NCBI GenBank assembly: GCA_017439665.1
Contig: JAFSIS010000044.1
Span: forward strand, 1-64,000
DNA: 64,000 nucleotides
Direction of reading: 5' to 3'
From: Lachnospiraceae bacterium
Lineage (GTDB): Bacteria; Bacillota; Clostridia; Lachnospirales; Lachnospiraceae
Shown: positions 17,712 through 25,739 of the stretch, piece by piece
Position numbering within the stretch: position 1 is the first letter of the stretch
Layout: each line of letters opens with the position of its first letter
Position numbers and translations under genes: made by a program
Notes under the pieces: model-generated
Seen by the model: the letters and a program-made list of their open reading frames with translations, nothing else
The model's database searches: none
What the model was told of the DNA's origin: nothing

Positions 17712-17880
17712 GACTTGTTCGGGGAAAGAGGTGGAAAGCCTCTGCGAGCCCGTCGCCGTAAGATACATAAGACTTCTGTTGACTTGGATTTTTCTTGGAG
17801 CAGAGTCAGAACAGCCTTACCTGCAGCCACATGCAGGGACCGGTCATTGGAAATCTTCTGAGAAGGCCGGCTGTTTTTCG
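17712..17880 (+). ncRNA. Cobalamin (B12) riboswitch
   Basis: The order of elements fits the AdoCbl/cobalamin class: GGGGAAA, then stem P5 (GAGG/CCTC, 17728-17742) with loop TGGAAAG, the core GCGAGCCCGTCGCCGTAA, and the 3' core AGTCAGAACAGCC. A hairpin CCTGCA/TGCAGG (17820-17837) has loop GCCACA, whose CCA can kiss the TGG of the P5 loop, the hallmark L5-L13 contact. AACAGCC (17810-17816) can also pair with GGCTGTT (17869-17875) just before a T run, a candidate terminator as expression platform. It precedes a DUF4430 lipoprotein and ECF S-component, consistent with B12 uptake control. No alignment was run. Confidence 0.78.
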
Positions 17881-18017
17881 TATCAAGCCGGAATATCCGA
17901 ACAAGGAATCCCTGTCCATATTGAGGCAGCTGCAGGAATCTTTATTCTGTTTGCTAAGACTCAAAGCAGACTGCGGGCGCCGGTCTAAGGGAAATTGAAA
18001 AATAAAGGAGAGATACA

Positions 18018-18509
18018 ATGTATACGAATTTCAGGAAAAGAAGCCTGTCATTCATCCTTTGTTCAGTGCTGATTGTGGCTATGGCATTTATAACATCAGG
18101 ATGTAATGATAAAACACAAAAGGAGTCGGAAGCGGCGGCAGTCGTGCAGGAAAGTATGTCGGAAGTTTCACAGTCGGAAGCTTCACAGAAGGCAGCAGAT
18201 GCACAGATTGTGGGAGAGGGAGAGACGGTATTTCCCCTTTCGGTCGTGGATGCTTCCGGTAAGGAAACGCTGTTTGAAGTCCATACGGATAAAGCTACGG
18301 TGGGAGAGGCGTTGCTGGAGCTAAAGCTGATTGAAGGAGAAATACAGCAATATGGATTGTATATCAAAAAGGTGAATGGTATCACGGCAGATTATGATGA
18401 GAACCAGACGTATTGGGCCTTTTATGTGAATGATGCCTATGCCCAGGCAGGAGTGGATCAGACGAAGATTGAAGAAAGCAGCAGCTATTCTCTGCGGGTG
18501 GAAAAGTGA
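18018..18509 (+). CDS. DUF4430 lipoprotein, putative cobalamin-binding
   Basis: 163 residues. The signal peptide ends in ITSGC, giving a lipidated Cys at 29. A Ser/Glu/Ala-rich tether (about 30-65) leads to a DUF4430 domain with 'GLYIKKVNGI' and 'QTYWAFYVNDAYAQAGV' (about 115-145). DUF4430 is related to the beta domain of transcobalamin/intrinsic factor. With the cobalamin riboswitch before it and an overlapping ECF S-component after it, a surface B12-capture role is likely. Ligand binding is inferred. Confidence 0.82.
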   Translation: MYTNFRKRSLSFILCSVLIVAMAFITSGCNDKTQKESEAAAVVQESMSEVSQSEASQKAADAQIVGEGETVFPLSVVDASGKETLFEVHTDKATVGEALLELKLIEGEIQQYGLYIKKVNGITADYDENQTYWAFYVNDAYAQAGVDQTKIEESSSYSLRVEK

Positions 18510-19021
18510 AGTTAAGCTTGAGAGAGCTGACGGTGTTTGCTCTTCTTGGAGGGTTGATGTATGCTTCTAAAATAGCCTTGGAGTGGGCTCCCAATATTCA
18601 TCTGTTGGGAGTCTTTACCATAGCCTTTACGGTGGTTTACCGCAAAAAAGCACTTTATCCCATATACACCTATGTGCTGCTGAATGGTATGCTGGCAGGT
18701 TTTTCTCTGTGGTGGTATCCACATCTCTATCTGTGGCTCGTTTTGTGGGCAGTGGTGATGCTGCTTCCGCAGAACCTGCCTTCCGGGAGAGCGGCCATTA
18801 TCTATATGCTGCTATGCTCTGTCCATGGCTTTCTGTACGGCATCTTGTATGTCCCCTTTCAGGCACTTGCCTTTGGGCTGAATCTTGAAGGGATGCTTGC
18901 CTGGATCGCAGCAGGACTCCCCTTTGATCTCATCCATGGAGTCAGCAATTTTTTCTGCGGGATTTTAATTATGCCGATGGTACATGCCCTGAGGCTGGGG
19001 GAACGGGCGATAGCCGGATAG
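18506..19021 (+). CDS. ECF transporter S-component (putative cobalamin)
   Basis: 171 residues starting with GTG 18506, which overlaps the lipoprotein stop by four bases (GTGA), so the two are translationally coupled. Five to six hydrophobic segments are visible (LTVFALLGGLMYASKIAL, LYLWLVLWAVVMLL, GILIMPMVHAL), the pattern of a substrate-specific S-component. No ATPases or T-component are adjacent, so it should use the shared ECF module. The riboswitch points to cobalamin or a precursor as substrate. Confidence 0.8.
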   Translation: MKLSLRELTVFALLGGLMYASKIALEWAPNIHLLGVFTIAFTVVYRKKALYPIYTYVLLNGMLAGFSLWWYPHLYLWLVLWAVVMLLPQNLPSGRAAIIYMLLCSVHGFLYGILYVPFQALAFGLNLEGMLAWIAAGLPFDLIHGVSNFFCGILIMPMVHALRLGERAIAG

Positions 19022-19182
19022 ATGCAGGTGAGGGGGCTGTAACCGTTCGCCTTCTGCTGAAGGGTTACAGCTATATTGTACCGCGACAGAGGATAGGGAA
19101 TTTAGGGGGCATGGTTTGTAAAAAAATTATTCTTTGCCCATTCAGCTAATTTTAAGGGTAAAAAACAGGATTTTTGGGGATT

Positions 19183-19224
19183 AAGCAGTTATGTTCGGGT
19201 TTTTCTGAACAGGACTGCTTTTTC
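19183..19224 (+). terminator. Terminator in the region after the S-component gene
   Basis: AAGCAGT (19183-19189) pairs with ACTGCTT (19214-19220), with an inner GTTC/GAAC pairing and a T run. Before it, at about 19036-19073, GCTGTAACC and GGTTACAGC form another hairpin without a T run. The 355-bp gap 19022-19376 holds these hairpins and otherwise nothing I can name. Confidence 0.65.
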
Positions 19225-19376
19225 CTTTATCATCATATTGCTTTTTCAAGTTATGAAAAATATAATTAATTGTAACTGCTCACAGCTGTGGGAATTGACG
19301 AAATAAGAGCCTGGTAAGCTTGGCTTACAGAGGCCGGATACAGAAACCGTAAAAACAGGTCGAACAGGAGAAGGAG

Positions 19377-20078
19377 ATGTCTTATATTGAATTTAAGCAG
19401 GTAGTAAAGGAATATGTTTCCGGAGAAACCAGGATCCATGCACTGGATGATGCCAATTTCTTCGTGGAAAAGGGAGAACTGGCGGTGATTCTGGGATCCT
19501 CCGGTGCAGGAAAAACCACTGCCCTGAATATTTTAGGAGGAATGGATGTACCCACTTCGGGGCAGATTCTGGTGGACGGAAAGGATATTTCCCAATATAA
19601 GAAAAAGCAGCTTACCGGCTATCGGCGGACGGATATCGGTTTTGTTTTTCAGTTTTATAATCTGGTTCCTAATCTGACGGCATTGGAGAATGTGGAGCTG
19701 GCAGCCCAGGTCTGTAAAAATTCCCTGGATGCTTCGGATACTCTGGATAAGGTGGGACTGTCAGAGCGTAAGGATAATTTTCCCTCCCAGTTATCGGGAG
19801 GAGAACAGCAGCGTGTGGCCATTGCCAGGGCCATTGCCAAAAATCCCAAGCTGCTGCTTTGTGATGAACCTACGGGAGCGCTGGATTATAATACCGGAAA
19901 ACAAATTTTGCAGTTACTGCAGGATACCTGCAGAAAAGAAAAGATTACGGTGATCCTGATCACCCACAATTCAGCCCTGGCTCCCATGGCTGACAGGCTG
20001 ATCCGTTTTAAAAGCGGAAAAGTGATTGAAATGACCACCAACGACAGTCCTACACCCATTGCAGAGATTGAGTGGTAG
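19377..20078 (+). CDS. ABC transporter ATP-binding protein (MacB/LolD type)
   Basis: 233 residues. Walker [10 protein letters not shown] (near 40-48), signature [14 protein letters not shown] and Walker [12 protein letters not shown] are intact, with the H-loop in [15 protein letters not shown]. The type VII (MacB/LolCDE/FtsE) family partners FtsX-domain permeases that work by mechanotransmission rather than pore transport. The giant permease gene begins 64 bp downstream, so the two form one exporter. Confidence 0.92.
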   Translation: MSYIEFKQVVKEYVSGETRIHALDDANFFVEKGELAVILGSSGAGKTTALNILGGMDVPTSGQILVDGKDISQYKKKQLTGYRRTDIGFVFQFYNLVPNLTALENVELAAQVCKNSLDASDTLDKVGLSERKDNFPSQLSGGEQQRVAIARAIAKNPKLLLCDEPTGALDYNTGKQILQLLQDTCRKEKITVILITHNSALAPMADRLIRFKSGKVIEMTTNDSPTPIAEIEW

Positions 20079-20142
20079 TCTGCGGAAGTAAGGAATGAGA
20101 TGCTATGGAAAAGATGGCTGATATTAATGAAGGGACAGGCAG

Positions 20143-23100
20143 ATGAGAAAAGCAGCAACGAAGGATATCCTGAGAACCATCTGGAAAGAAAAAAAGAGAT
20201 TTATCTCCATAATGCTGATCACTACTCTGGGTGTGACGATGATGACAGGTCTGTCAGCCGGCTGTAAGGATCTGCGTTACTCGGCAGATTCTTTTTTTGA
20301 TGAACAGAAGCTTTTCGATATCAGCATATTGTCTACTCTGGGACTTACCGATGCGGATGTACAAGCACTGGCCGGATTGGATGGAGTAGAGTATGCAGAG
20401 GGCAGCTACAGTGAGATTGTTCATACGAAAAAGGGTGACCTGAACAAAACGGCAGAGGTAAAAACGATCAGGCAGGAGGGGATGAATCTTCCTTATTTGC
20501 AGGAGGGCAGTCTGCCCGAAGCACCGGACGAAATTGCAGTAACGGCAAATTATATGAAGGATACGGGAAAGAGAATCGGGGACAAGGTCGTTATTGAGGA
20601 AATGCTGGATGAGGAGGATGCTGAGGAGGCAGAAGCCAAAGATATTGAGGAAAGCATAGCAGGAGAGGCACAAAAGAATACGGACAGTAAAGCAGAGTCA
20701 GAAACACAGAAGAGTACAGATAATGAGGAGACAGATACTGAAGATAAGGTAGAGGTTAAAGAGGACTATCTGGAGGAAGAGAAGGAAACTCCGAATTTTT
20801 TATCTACGGAATATACCATCACAGGTGTTGTAGTGGATGTGATGGATATTAACAATTCAGAGAGTGCGGCAGCCTTTCGTGCGACACCCAATGCGGACTA
20901 TACCTTCTTTGTTTTGCCGGAAGCGATAGACAGTGAGGTATATACCACTGTGTATCTGTCTTTGGAAGGAACCAAGGAGCTTCTTTGTTATACCACGGAG
21001 TATGAGGAGCGGGTGAGCGGTCTGGTTTCCTATATTGAGAATGAGATTAAAGAGCAGAGGGAACAGGCCAGATACGATGAGATCACCGGAGAAGCCTATA
21101 AAAAAATCTATGATGCAGAAAAGGAAATGAATGAGGCTTTTGCAGATATCGAGCAGGAATTTGCGGATGCGGAGGAAGAGATTGCAGATGGCTTTAAGGA
21201 AATAGAGGATGGCCGGCAGGAAATAAAAGATGGCTGGCAGGAGTTAGCCAAAAAGGAACAGGAGGCAGCTGCTGAGATTGCCGACGCAAGGGCAGAAATA
21301 GAAGATGGGTATAGGAAGCTGGAAGAGGGAGAACAGGAAATTAAGGCAGCCTCCGATCAGCTCTATCAGGGGAATTTGCAGATGGCTCAGGGGAGGGCTG
21401 AGCTGGAGGCTAAGGAAGCCGAGACAAAAGAGCAGATTGCCCAAGGGGAGAAGCTTCTGGAGGCTAAGCAGCAGGAAAACAGCCAGGCAAAGGCAGCATT
21501 GGCAGAAGAGGTTGCCGGGGTTTCCGGCATGTTTGGAGCGGCCTGGCCAGCCGGTGTATGGGATGCCTATGTGTCAGCAGCCACTCAGATTGCAGCCCAG
21601 ATTTTAGGACAGCAGGATATGACCTCCTCTGGAAGCATGACAGGGGAGCAGCAGGCAGCCTTGTTTCAGGCAGTAAGTAGTCAACTGGCAGCCAGTCAGC
21701 CTGGGGTGGCGGATACTTTTTATCAGACCTTTGAGGCAATGGCGGCATATATTCCAAACCAGGATGCAGGCAGCTTCGTGCAGCAGATGAACCAGCTTGC
21801 GCTTTGCACGGCTCTGTTCAATGCCACCGAACAGATTCTGGATCAGGCAGTGGATACACTGGCAGAGCAGAAGGCCTATGCAGAAAGGCAGTTTGCTGCC
21901 GGCTGGGCAGAAATAGCCAAAGGAGAGGAAGAGTTGGCAGCAGCCACAGCCCAAATTCACGATGCAAAGCGGGAGCTTACCGAAAATCGCCAAAAGCTGG
22001 ATGATGCAGTTCGTGAGCTGGAGGAAAATGAAGAGAAGGCCAGGCAGGAATTTGCGGATGCCAGGATAGAGCTTCGTGATGGCGAGCAGGAGCTTCGTGA
22101 TGGTGAACAGGAGCTTCTCGATGGTGAAAAAGAGCTTGCTGAAAATCGAATAGAGTATGAAAAAGAAAAGGGAGAGGCAGAGGATAAGATTGCTGAAGCA
22201 AAAGCTGAGGTAGAAGATATTGATATGACCCAGTGGTACGTCCAGGACAGAACCTCCCTTAGCGGCTATGTGAACGTGGAAAGTGATACGGCTTCCATTG
22301 AGTCCCTGGCTTCTGTTTTTACAATCGTGTTTTTCGTGGTGGCAATTCTGATCAGCCTGACTACGGTTACCCGTATGGTAGAAGAGGAAAGAGGACTGGT
22401 GGGAACCTATAAGGCGCTTGGCTTTACTGATGCAGAAATACGAAGAAAGTATGTGGTCTATGCGTTTTCGGCAAGTATGGCAGGAGGACTGCTGGGGGAT
22501 TTTTGTGGTTTTGTGGTCCTTCCCAAGATTCTGTTTCTGTTTTTTGAGGTCATGTATCTGTTACCGCAGTATCATATTCAGTTTATTCCAAGCTCCGGAA
22601 CCGTGGGAGTCATCCTGTTCATGGCAGGTATCGTAGGAGCAGCCATCTGGGCCTGTGAGGCAGAGCTTAAGCATCTGCCGGCGCAGTTGATGAGACCCAA
22701 AGCTCCCCGCCTTGGGTCAAAGGTGCTTCTGGAATGGATTACCCCTCTTTGGAAACGGTTCTCCTTTTTAAATAAGGTGACGGCCAGAAATCTTTTCCGC
22801 TATAAAAAGCGGCTTTTAATGACAATCATGGGAATTGCCGGCTGTACAGCACTGGTGCTTTTCGGCTTTGCCATCAAGGATTCCGTTGCAGAGCTGATGC
22901 CCATGCAGTATGAGCAGGTTTATAAATATGATCTTCTGGCGGCGGCTTCTTCTAAGGACAATGATAAGCTTCTTGCCTATGTGGAGGACAGCACAGAGGT
23001 AGACAGCTTCATCAATATTCAGGTGGAAACGGTAAAACTGAAAAATTCGGCAGGGGCTACGGAGAAGGTTCAGATCATGATTTTTCCCGGCGGTACAGAT

Positions 23101-23886
23101 ATTGCTCCCTATGTGAAGCTGACCAATGTGGAAGGTGAGGTCGTAAGTCTGCCGGAAGAAGGAATCTATCTGACGGAAAATGCGGTAAAGACACTTCGGC
23201 TGGAAAAGGGTGACAGTGCCAGGATGCAGAATCTGGATCTGGAAGAACGGGAAGTTCAGATAAGGGATGTAGTGAAGAACTATCTTGGCAACAATATTTA
23301 TATGTCTCAGGAAGCCTATGAGTCTGCCTTTGGGGAATATTTGCCCAATGGAATTCTGGCAAATCTGTCGGATGAATGTGTGGATCAGATTGCATTTTCC
23401 GATACTCTGGCTATGGAGGACTGGATTCTTTCTTCTGTCAGTACCCAGGAATTGAAGGAGGGATTTGCAACGGCTTTTACCCTGATCAATATTGTGGTTT
23501 ATGTGGTACTGGTTCTGGCAGCAGGTCTGGCCTTTGTGGTTCTTTTTACCCTGGCTACCACCAATATTTCCGAACGTATTCGTGAGTTGGCCACGATTAA
23601 GGTGCTGGGCTTTTTTGACCGGGAAGTACACTTGTATGTGAACAAGGAAACGCTGATTCTGACCGGAATCGGTATCCTGCTGGGGCTTCCTGTCGGTGCA
23701 TTGATGAGCAGTGCGTTGACGACTATACTGGACATGCCTTCCATCTATTTTGCCGTAACGATCTATCCCAGAAGCTTCGCTATTTCTGCGGGAGTCTCTC
23801 TGGTATTTGCGTTTATGGTACAATTCTTGACGGACAGAACCCTGGATGCCATTGATCCCGTGGAAGCCTTAAAGAGTGTGGAATAA
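20143..23886 (+). CDS. FtsX-domain ABC permease with large extracytoplasmic coiled coil
   Basis: 1247 residues. A first membrane segment (FISIMLITTLGVTMMTGLSAG, about 20-40) is followed by an extracytoplasmic region of about 680 residues: a beta-rich part, an acidic Glu/Asp/Lys/Thr insert (about 155-215), and a long coiled coil (about 320-695) with repeats such as DGEQELRDGEQELLDGEKEL. Between the two coiled-coil arms (about 450-590) is a Gln/Ala-rich helical tip. The first FtsX domain starts near 725 (VFTIVFFVVAIL) and the second near 1112 (INIVVYVVLVLAAGLAF). It should form a mechanotransmission transporter with the preceding ATPase; the cargo is unknown. Confidence 0.88.
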   Translation: MRKAATKDILRTIWKEKKRFISIMLITTLGVTMMTGLSAGCKDLRYSADSFFDEQKLFDISILSTLGLTDADVQALAGLDGVEYAEGSYSEIVHTKKGDLNKTAEVKTIRQEGMNLPYLQEGSLPEAPDEIAVTANYMKDTGKRIGDKVVIEEMLDEEDAEEAEAKDIEESIAGEAQKNTDSKAESETQKSTDNEETDTEDKVEVKEDYLEEEKETPNFLSTEYTITGVVVDVMDINNSESAAAFRATPNADYTFFVLPEAIDSEVYTTVYLSLEGTKELLCYTTEYEERVSGLVSYIENEIKEQREQARYDEITGEAYKKIYDAEKEMNEAFADIEQEFADAEEEIADGFKEIEDGRQEIKDGWQELAKKEQEAAAEIADARAEIEDGYRKLEEGEQEIKAASDQLYQGNLQMAQGRAELEAKEAETKEQIAQGEKLLEAKQQENSQAKAALAEEVAGVSGMFGAAWPAGVWDAYVSAATQIAAQILGQQDMTSSGSMTGEQQAALFQAVSSQLAASQPGVADTFYQTFEAMAAYIPNQDAGSFVQQMNQLALCTALFNATEQILDQAVDTLAEQKAYAERQFAAGWAEIAKGEEELAAATAQIHDAKRELTENRQKLDDAVRELEENEEKARQEFADARIELRDGEQELRDGEQELLDGEKELAENRIEYEKEKGEAEDKIAEAKAEVEDIDMTQWYVQDRTSLSGYVNVESDTASIESLASVFTIVFFVVAILISLTTVTRMVEEERGLVGTYKALGFTDAEIRRKYVVYAFSASMAGGLLGDFCGFVVLPKILFLFFEVMYLLPQYHIQFIPSSGTVGVILFMAGIVGAAIWACEAELKHLPAQLMRPKAPRLGSKVLLEWITPLWKRFSFLNKVTARNLFRYKKRLLMTIMGIAGCTALVLFGFAIKDSVAELMPMQYEQVYKYDLLAAASSKDNDKLLAYVEDSTEVDSFINIQVETVKLKNSAGATEKVQIMIFPGGTDIAPYVKLTNVEGEVVSLPEEGIYLTENAVKTLRLEKGDSARMQNLDLEEREVQIRDVVKNYLGNNIYMSQEAYESAFGEYLPNGILANLSDECVDQIAFSDTLAMEDWILSSVSTQELKEGFATAFTLINIVVYVVLVLAAGLAFVVLFTLATTNISERIRELATIKVLGFFDREVHLYVNKETLILTGIGILLGLPVGALMSSALTTILDMPSIYFAVTIYPRSFAISAGVSLVFAFMVQFLTDRTLDAIDPVEALKSVE

Positions 23887-23890
23887 AAAG

Positions 23891-23947
23891 AGCAGGCCAT
23901 AAGCCAATGTCAAAATTCGGCATCGGTTTATAGCCTGCTTTTGTCTT
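23891..23947 (+). terminator. Terminator of the ABC transporter operon
   Basis: AGCAGGC (23891-23897) pairs with GCCTGCT (23933-23939), with inner pairing of CCAATG and CATcGG-type bases, followed by TTTTGTCTTTT. Confidence 0.75.
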
Positions 23948-24096
23948 TTATCCTTTGAGGATGGAAAGGAGAGTGGCAGGCATTAAGGGTGATTTGTTTA
24001 TGATGTAATTGAATTATTTGCCTGCCTATATGATATCAATGATATAGAATAAAAATATCAGGAAAGTCCACCTCAATAGAACTCAAAGTGGGTAAT

Positions 24097-24324
24097 GGGC
24101 ATATATAGGAAGCCGGAATTGAGAATATATCTGCCCGGAAGGGACCAAAAGAAGGGGGAAGGGCATATATAGGAAGCTGGAATTAAGGATTTATCTGTCC
24201 AGAAGTGGGCAAAAGAAGGGGGATGAGCATATATAGGAAGCCGAAATTAAGGATTTATCTGCCAAAAAGGAGCTAAAAATCAGAATTTGAACATATATTT
24301 TTTTAAAAAAGAATAGGGATATAT
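24097..24324. repeat. Array of 64-bp hairpin repeats (array B)
   Basis: Three clear units start at 24097, 24161 and 24225, exactly 64 bp apart, plus a decayed fourth. Each starts GGGCATATATAGGAAGC (or GAGCATATAT...) and about 15-20 bases later carries TATATCTGCCC or TTTATCTGCC, so the ends can pair. The spacer is of the type AAAAGAAGGGGG. Both the period and the TTTATCTGCC arm match array A at 1820-2048, so the two arrays look related. Confidence 0.8.
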
Positions 24325-24439
24325 GCTCAATATAGAAAATACCCCACTAAAAGGGCATATAAAAGTATCGTAAATTAGAATAATATATGCATTTTATTCT
24401 GATAAAGGAACCTAACACCATATATCAGAAAGTGACTCA

Positions 24440-24665
24440 TATACTAACCCATGTAGCCAGATCTCAATAAATAAGATATCAGCCCATAATCTGCCGACAC
24501 ATTAAATATCAGCCCATTAAATATCAGTACATAGCCTGCTGACATATGATCCACCAATATATAATCCGCCAACACATGATTCACTAACATATTGGATATT
24601 AACATATAAAATATCAACAAATCAAATATCAGCATATAAGCAGCCAATTCATTTTATACCAATCT
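24440..24665. repeat. Degenerate AT-rich short repeats
   Basis: Motifs of the type AATATCAGC, ACATAT and CATATAA recur irregularly, for example 'aaatatcagcccattaaatatcagtac'. No fixed period is clear. They end directly before the ribosome binding site of the PD-(D/E)XK gene and may include its promoter. The wider gap 23950-24689 holds array B and this region, and no gene. Confidence 0.45.
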
Positions 24666-24689
24666 ACAATTTCATCAGGAGGAACCTAT

Positions 24690-25484
24690 ATGGAACAAGT
24701 CAAAAAAATTCTTGAAGCACGTGAAAACTATTTATTACAGATAAAAAGGGAAAAAGAAAAAGCTGTGGGCGAGGCCCCGGACGGAACGATACGAATTTGC
24801 AGTCGTGAGGGCAGGACGCAGTATTATCTTAGAAAAAATCCCAAAGATTCCAATGGAGTTTATCTTCAAAAAGATAAGTTAAAGCTTGTTCAACAGCTTG
24901 TACAGAAAGAGTACGATAAAAAAGTCATATACACTATAGAGCAAGAATTGAATGCGATTAAAAAATATCTTTTAAAATATCCCCATGTGAATGCAGAACA
25001 GATATACATGATGCTTCATAAGGAGCGGCAGAAGTTGATCGTTCCGATCCGGGAGTCGGAAGAAGATTTTATTGCAAGATGGGAAGCTGTAGAATTTCAG
25101 GGAAAATACATGGATGAAGAGGCTCCGGAATTTTACACCCAAAAGGGAGAGCGGGTAAGGTCGAAATCAGAAGTAATCATTGCAGATATATTGAATAAAG
25201 AAAAGATACCGTATAGGTATGAGTGTCCCATTAACCTTACCGGTTTAGGGAAAATATATCCTGATTTTACTGTACTGAACAGGAGGCTTCGTAAAGAATG
25301 GTATTGGGAGCATCTGGGAATGATGGATGATCCTGCCTATGCAGAAAGAGCTGTTCAAAAAATAATCAGTTATGAACAAAATGGGATTTTTCCGGGAGAG
25401 AGTTTGATTTTGACTTATGAAACAAGGAAAGTACCTTTAAATCAAAAGCTGATTCAACTTTTGATTCAAAAGTATTTGGTCTGA
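24690..25484 (+). CDS. PD-(D/E)XK nuclease-like protein
   Basis: 264 residues, start after AGGAGGAACCTAT. The N-terminal 115 residues are helical and basic. The C-terminal part has a nuclease-like core: KSE with Glu161 in RSKSEVIIADIL, PDF with Asp192 in KIYPDFTVL, and Glu207 in YWEHLGMMDD. This arrangement is typical of a PD-(D/E)XK subfamily common in Clostridia and often called hypothetical. The gene lies alone among repeat arrays. Nuclease activity is inferred. Confidence 0.65.
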   Translation: MEQVKKILEARENYLLQIKREKEKAVGEAPDGTIRICSREGRTQYYLRKNPKDSNGVYLQKDKLKLVQQLVQKEYDKKVIYTIEQELNAIKKYLLKYPHVNAEQIYMMLHKERQKLIVPIRESEEDFIARWEAVEFQGKYMDEEAPEFYTQKGERVRSKSEVIIADILNKEKIPYRYECPINLTGLGKIYPDFTVLNRRLRKEWYWEHLGMMDDPAYAERAVQKIISYEQNGIFPGESLILTYETRKVPLNQKLIQLLIQKYLV

Positions 25485-25610
25485 GAAAAGTTACCGGCCA
25501 ATCAGGCTGGAGGATAAAAGCTGATTTTCTATATAGTGGTTGGGTGGCATAAAAGGCAGAGTTTATGCTTCTTGCCAGGATGAAAAGATGAGTGTGGGTA
25601 TTGGGAATGC

Positions 25611-25638
25611 TTACTTGCACAATAGGCAGGCCTATAAT
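25611..25638 (+). promoter_or_regulatory. Candidate promoter of the DUF5722 gene
   Basis: TATAAT (25633-25638) is perfect; TTACTT (25611-25616) lies 16 bp before it as a weak -35. It is about 100 bp upstream of the start codon. Confidence 0.4.
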
Positions 25639-25739
25639 AAAATAGAGATAGAATAAACATTTATGAAAAAGAGGAATATCGGAAATAAAGCATATAACAG
25701 GAAACTCCAAGTAATTACCAATAGTTGAGGGGGAAAAGG

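Noticed and set aside
19298..19330. TTGACG as a promoter for the ABC transporter
   Set aside because: No acceptable -10 box lies 16-18 bp downstream.
22816..23823. Long antisense open frame opposite the ABC permease
   Set aside because: No family features or start signals; the composition is that of a shadow frame of the permease gene.
24444..24647. Minus-strand open frame of 67 codons in the AT-rich repeat region
   Set aside because: The translation is a low-complexity run of hydrophobic short repeats that follows from the DNA repeats, with no ribosome binding site.
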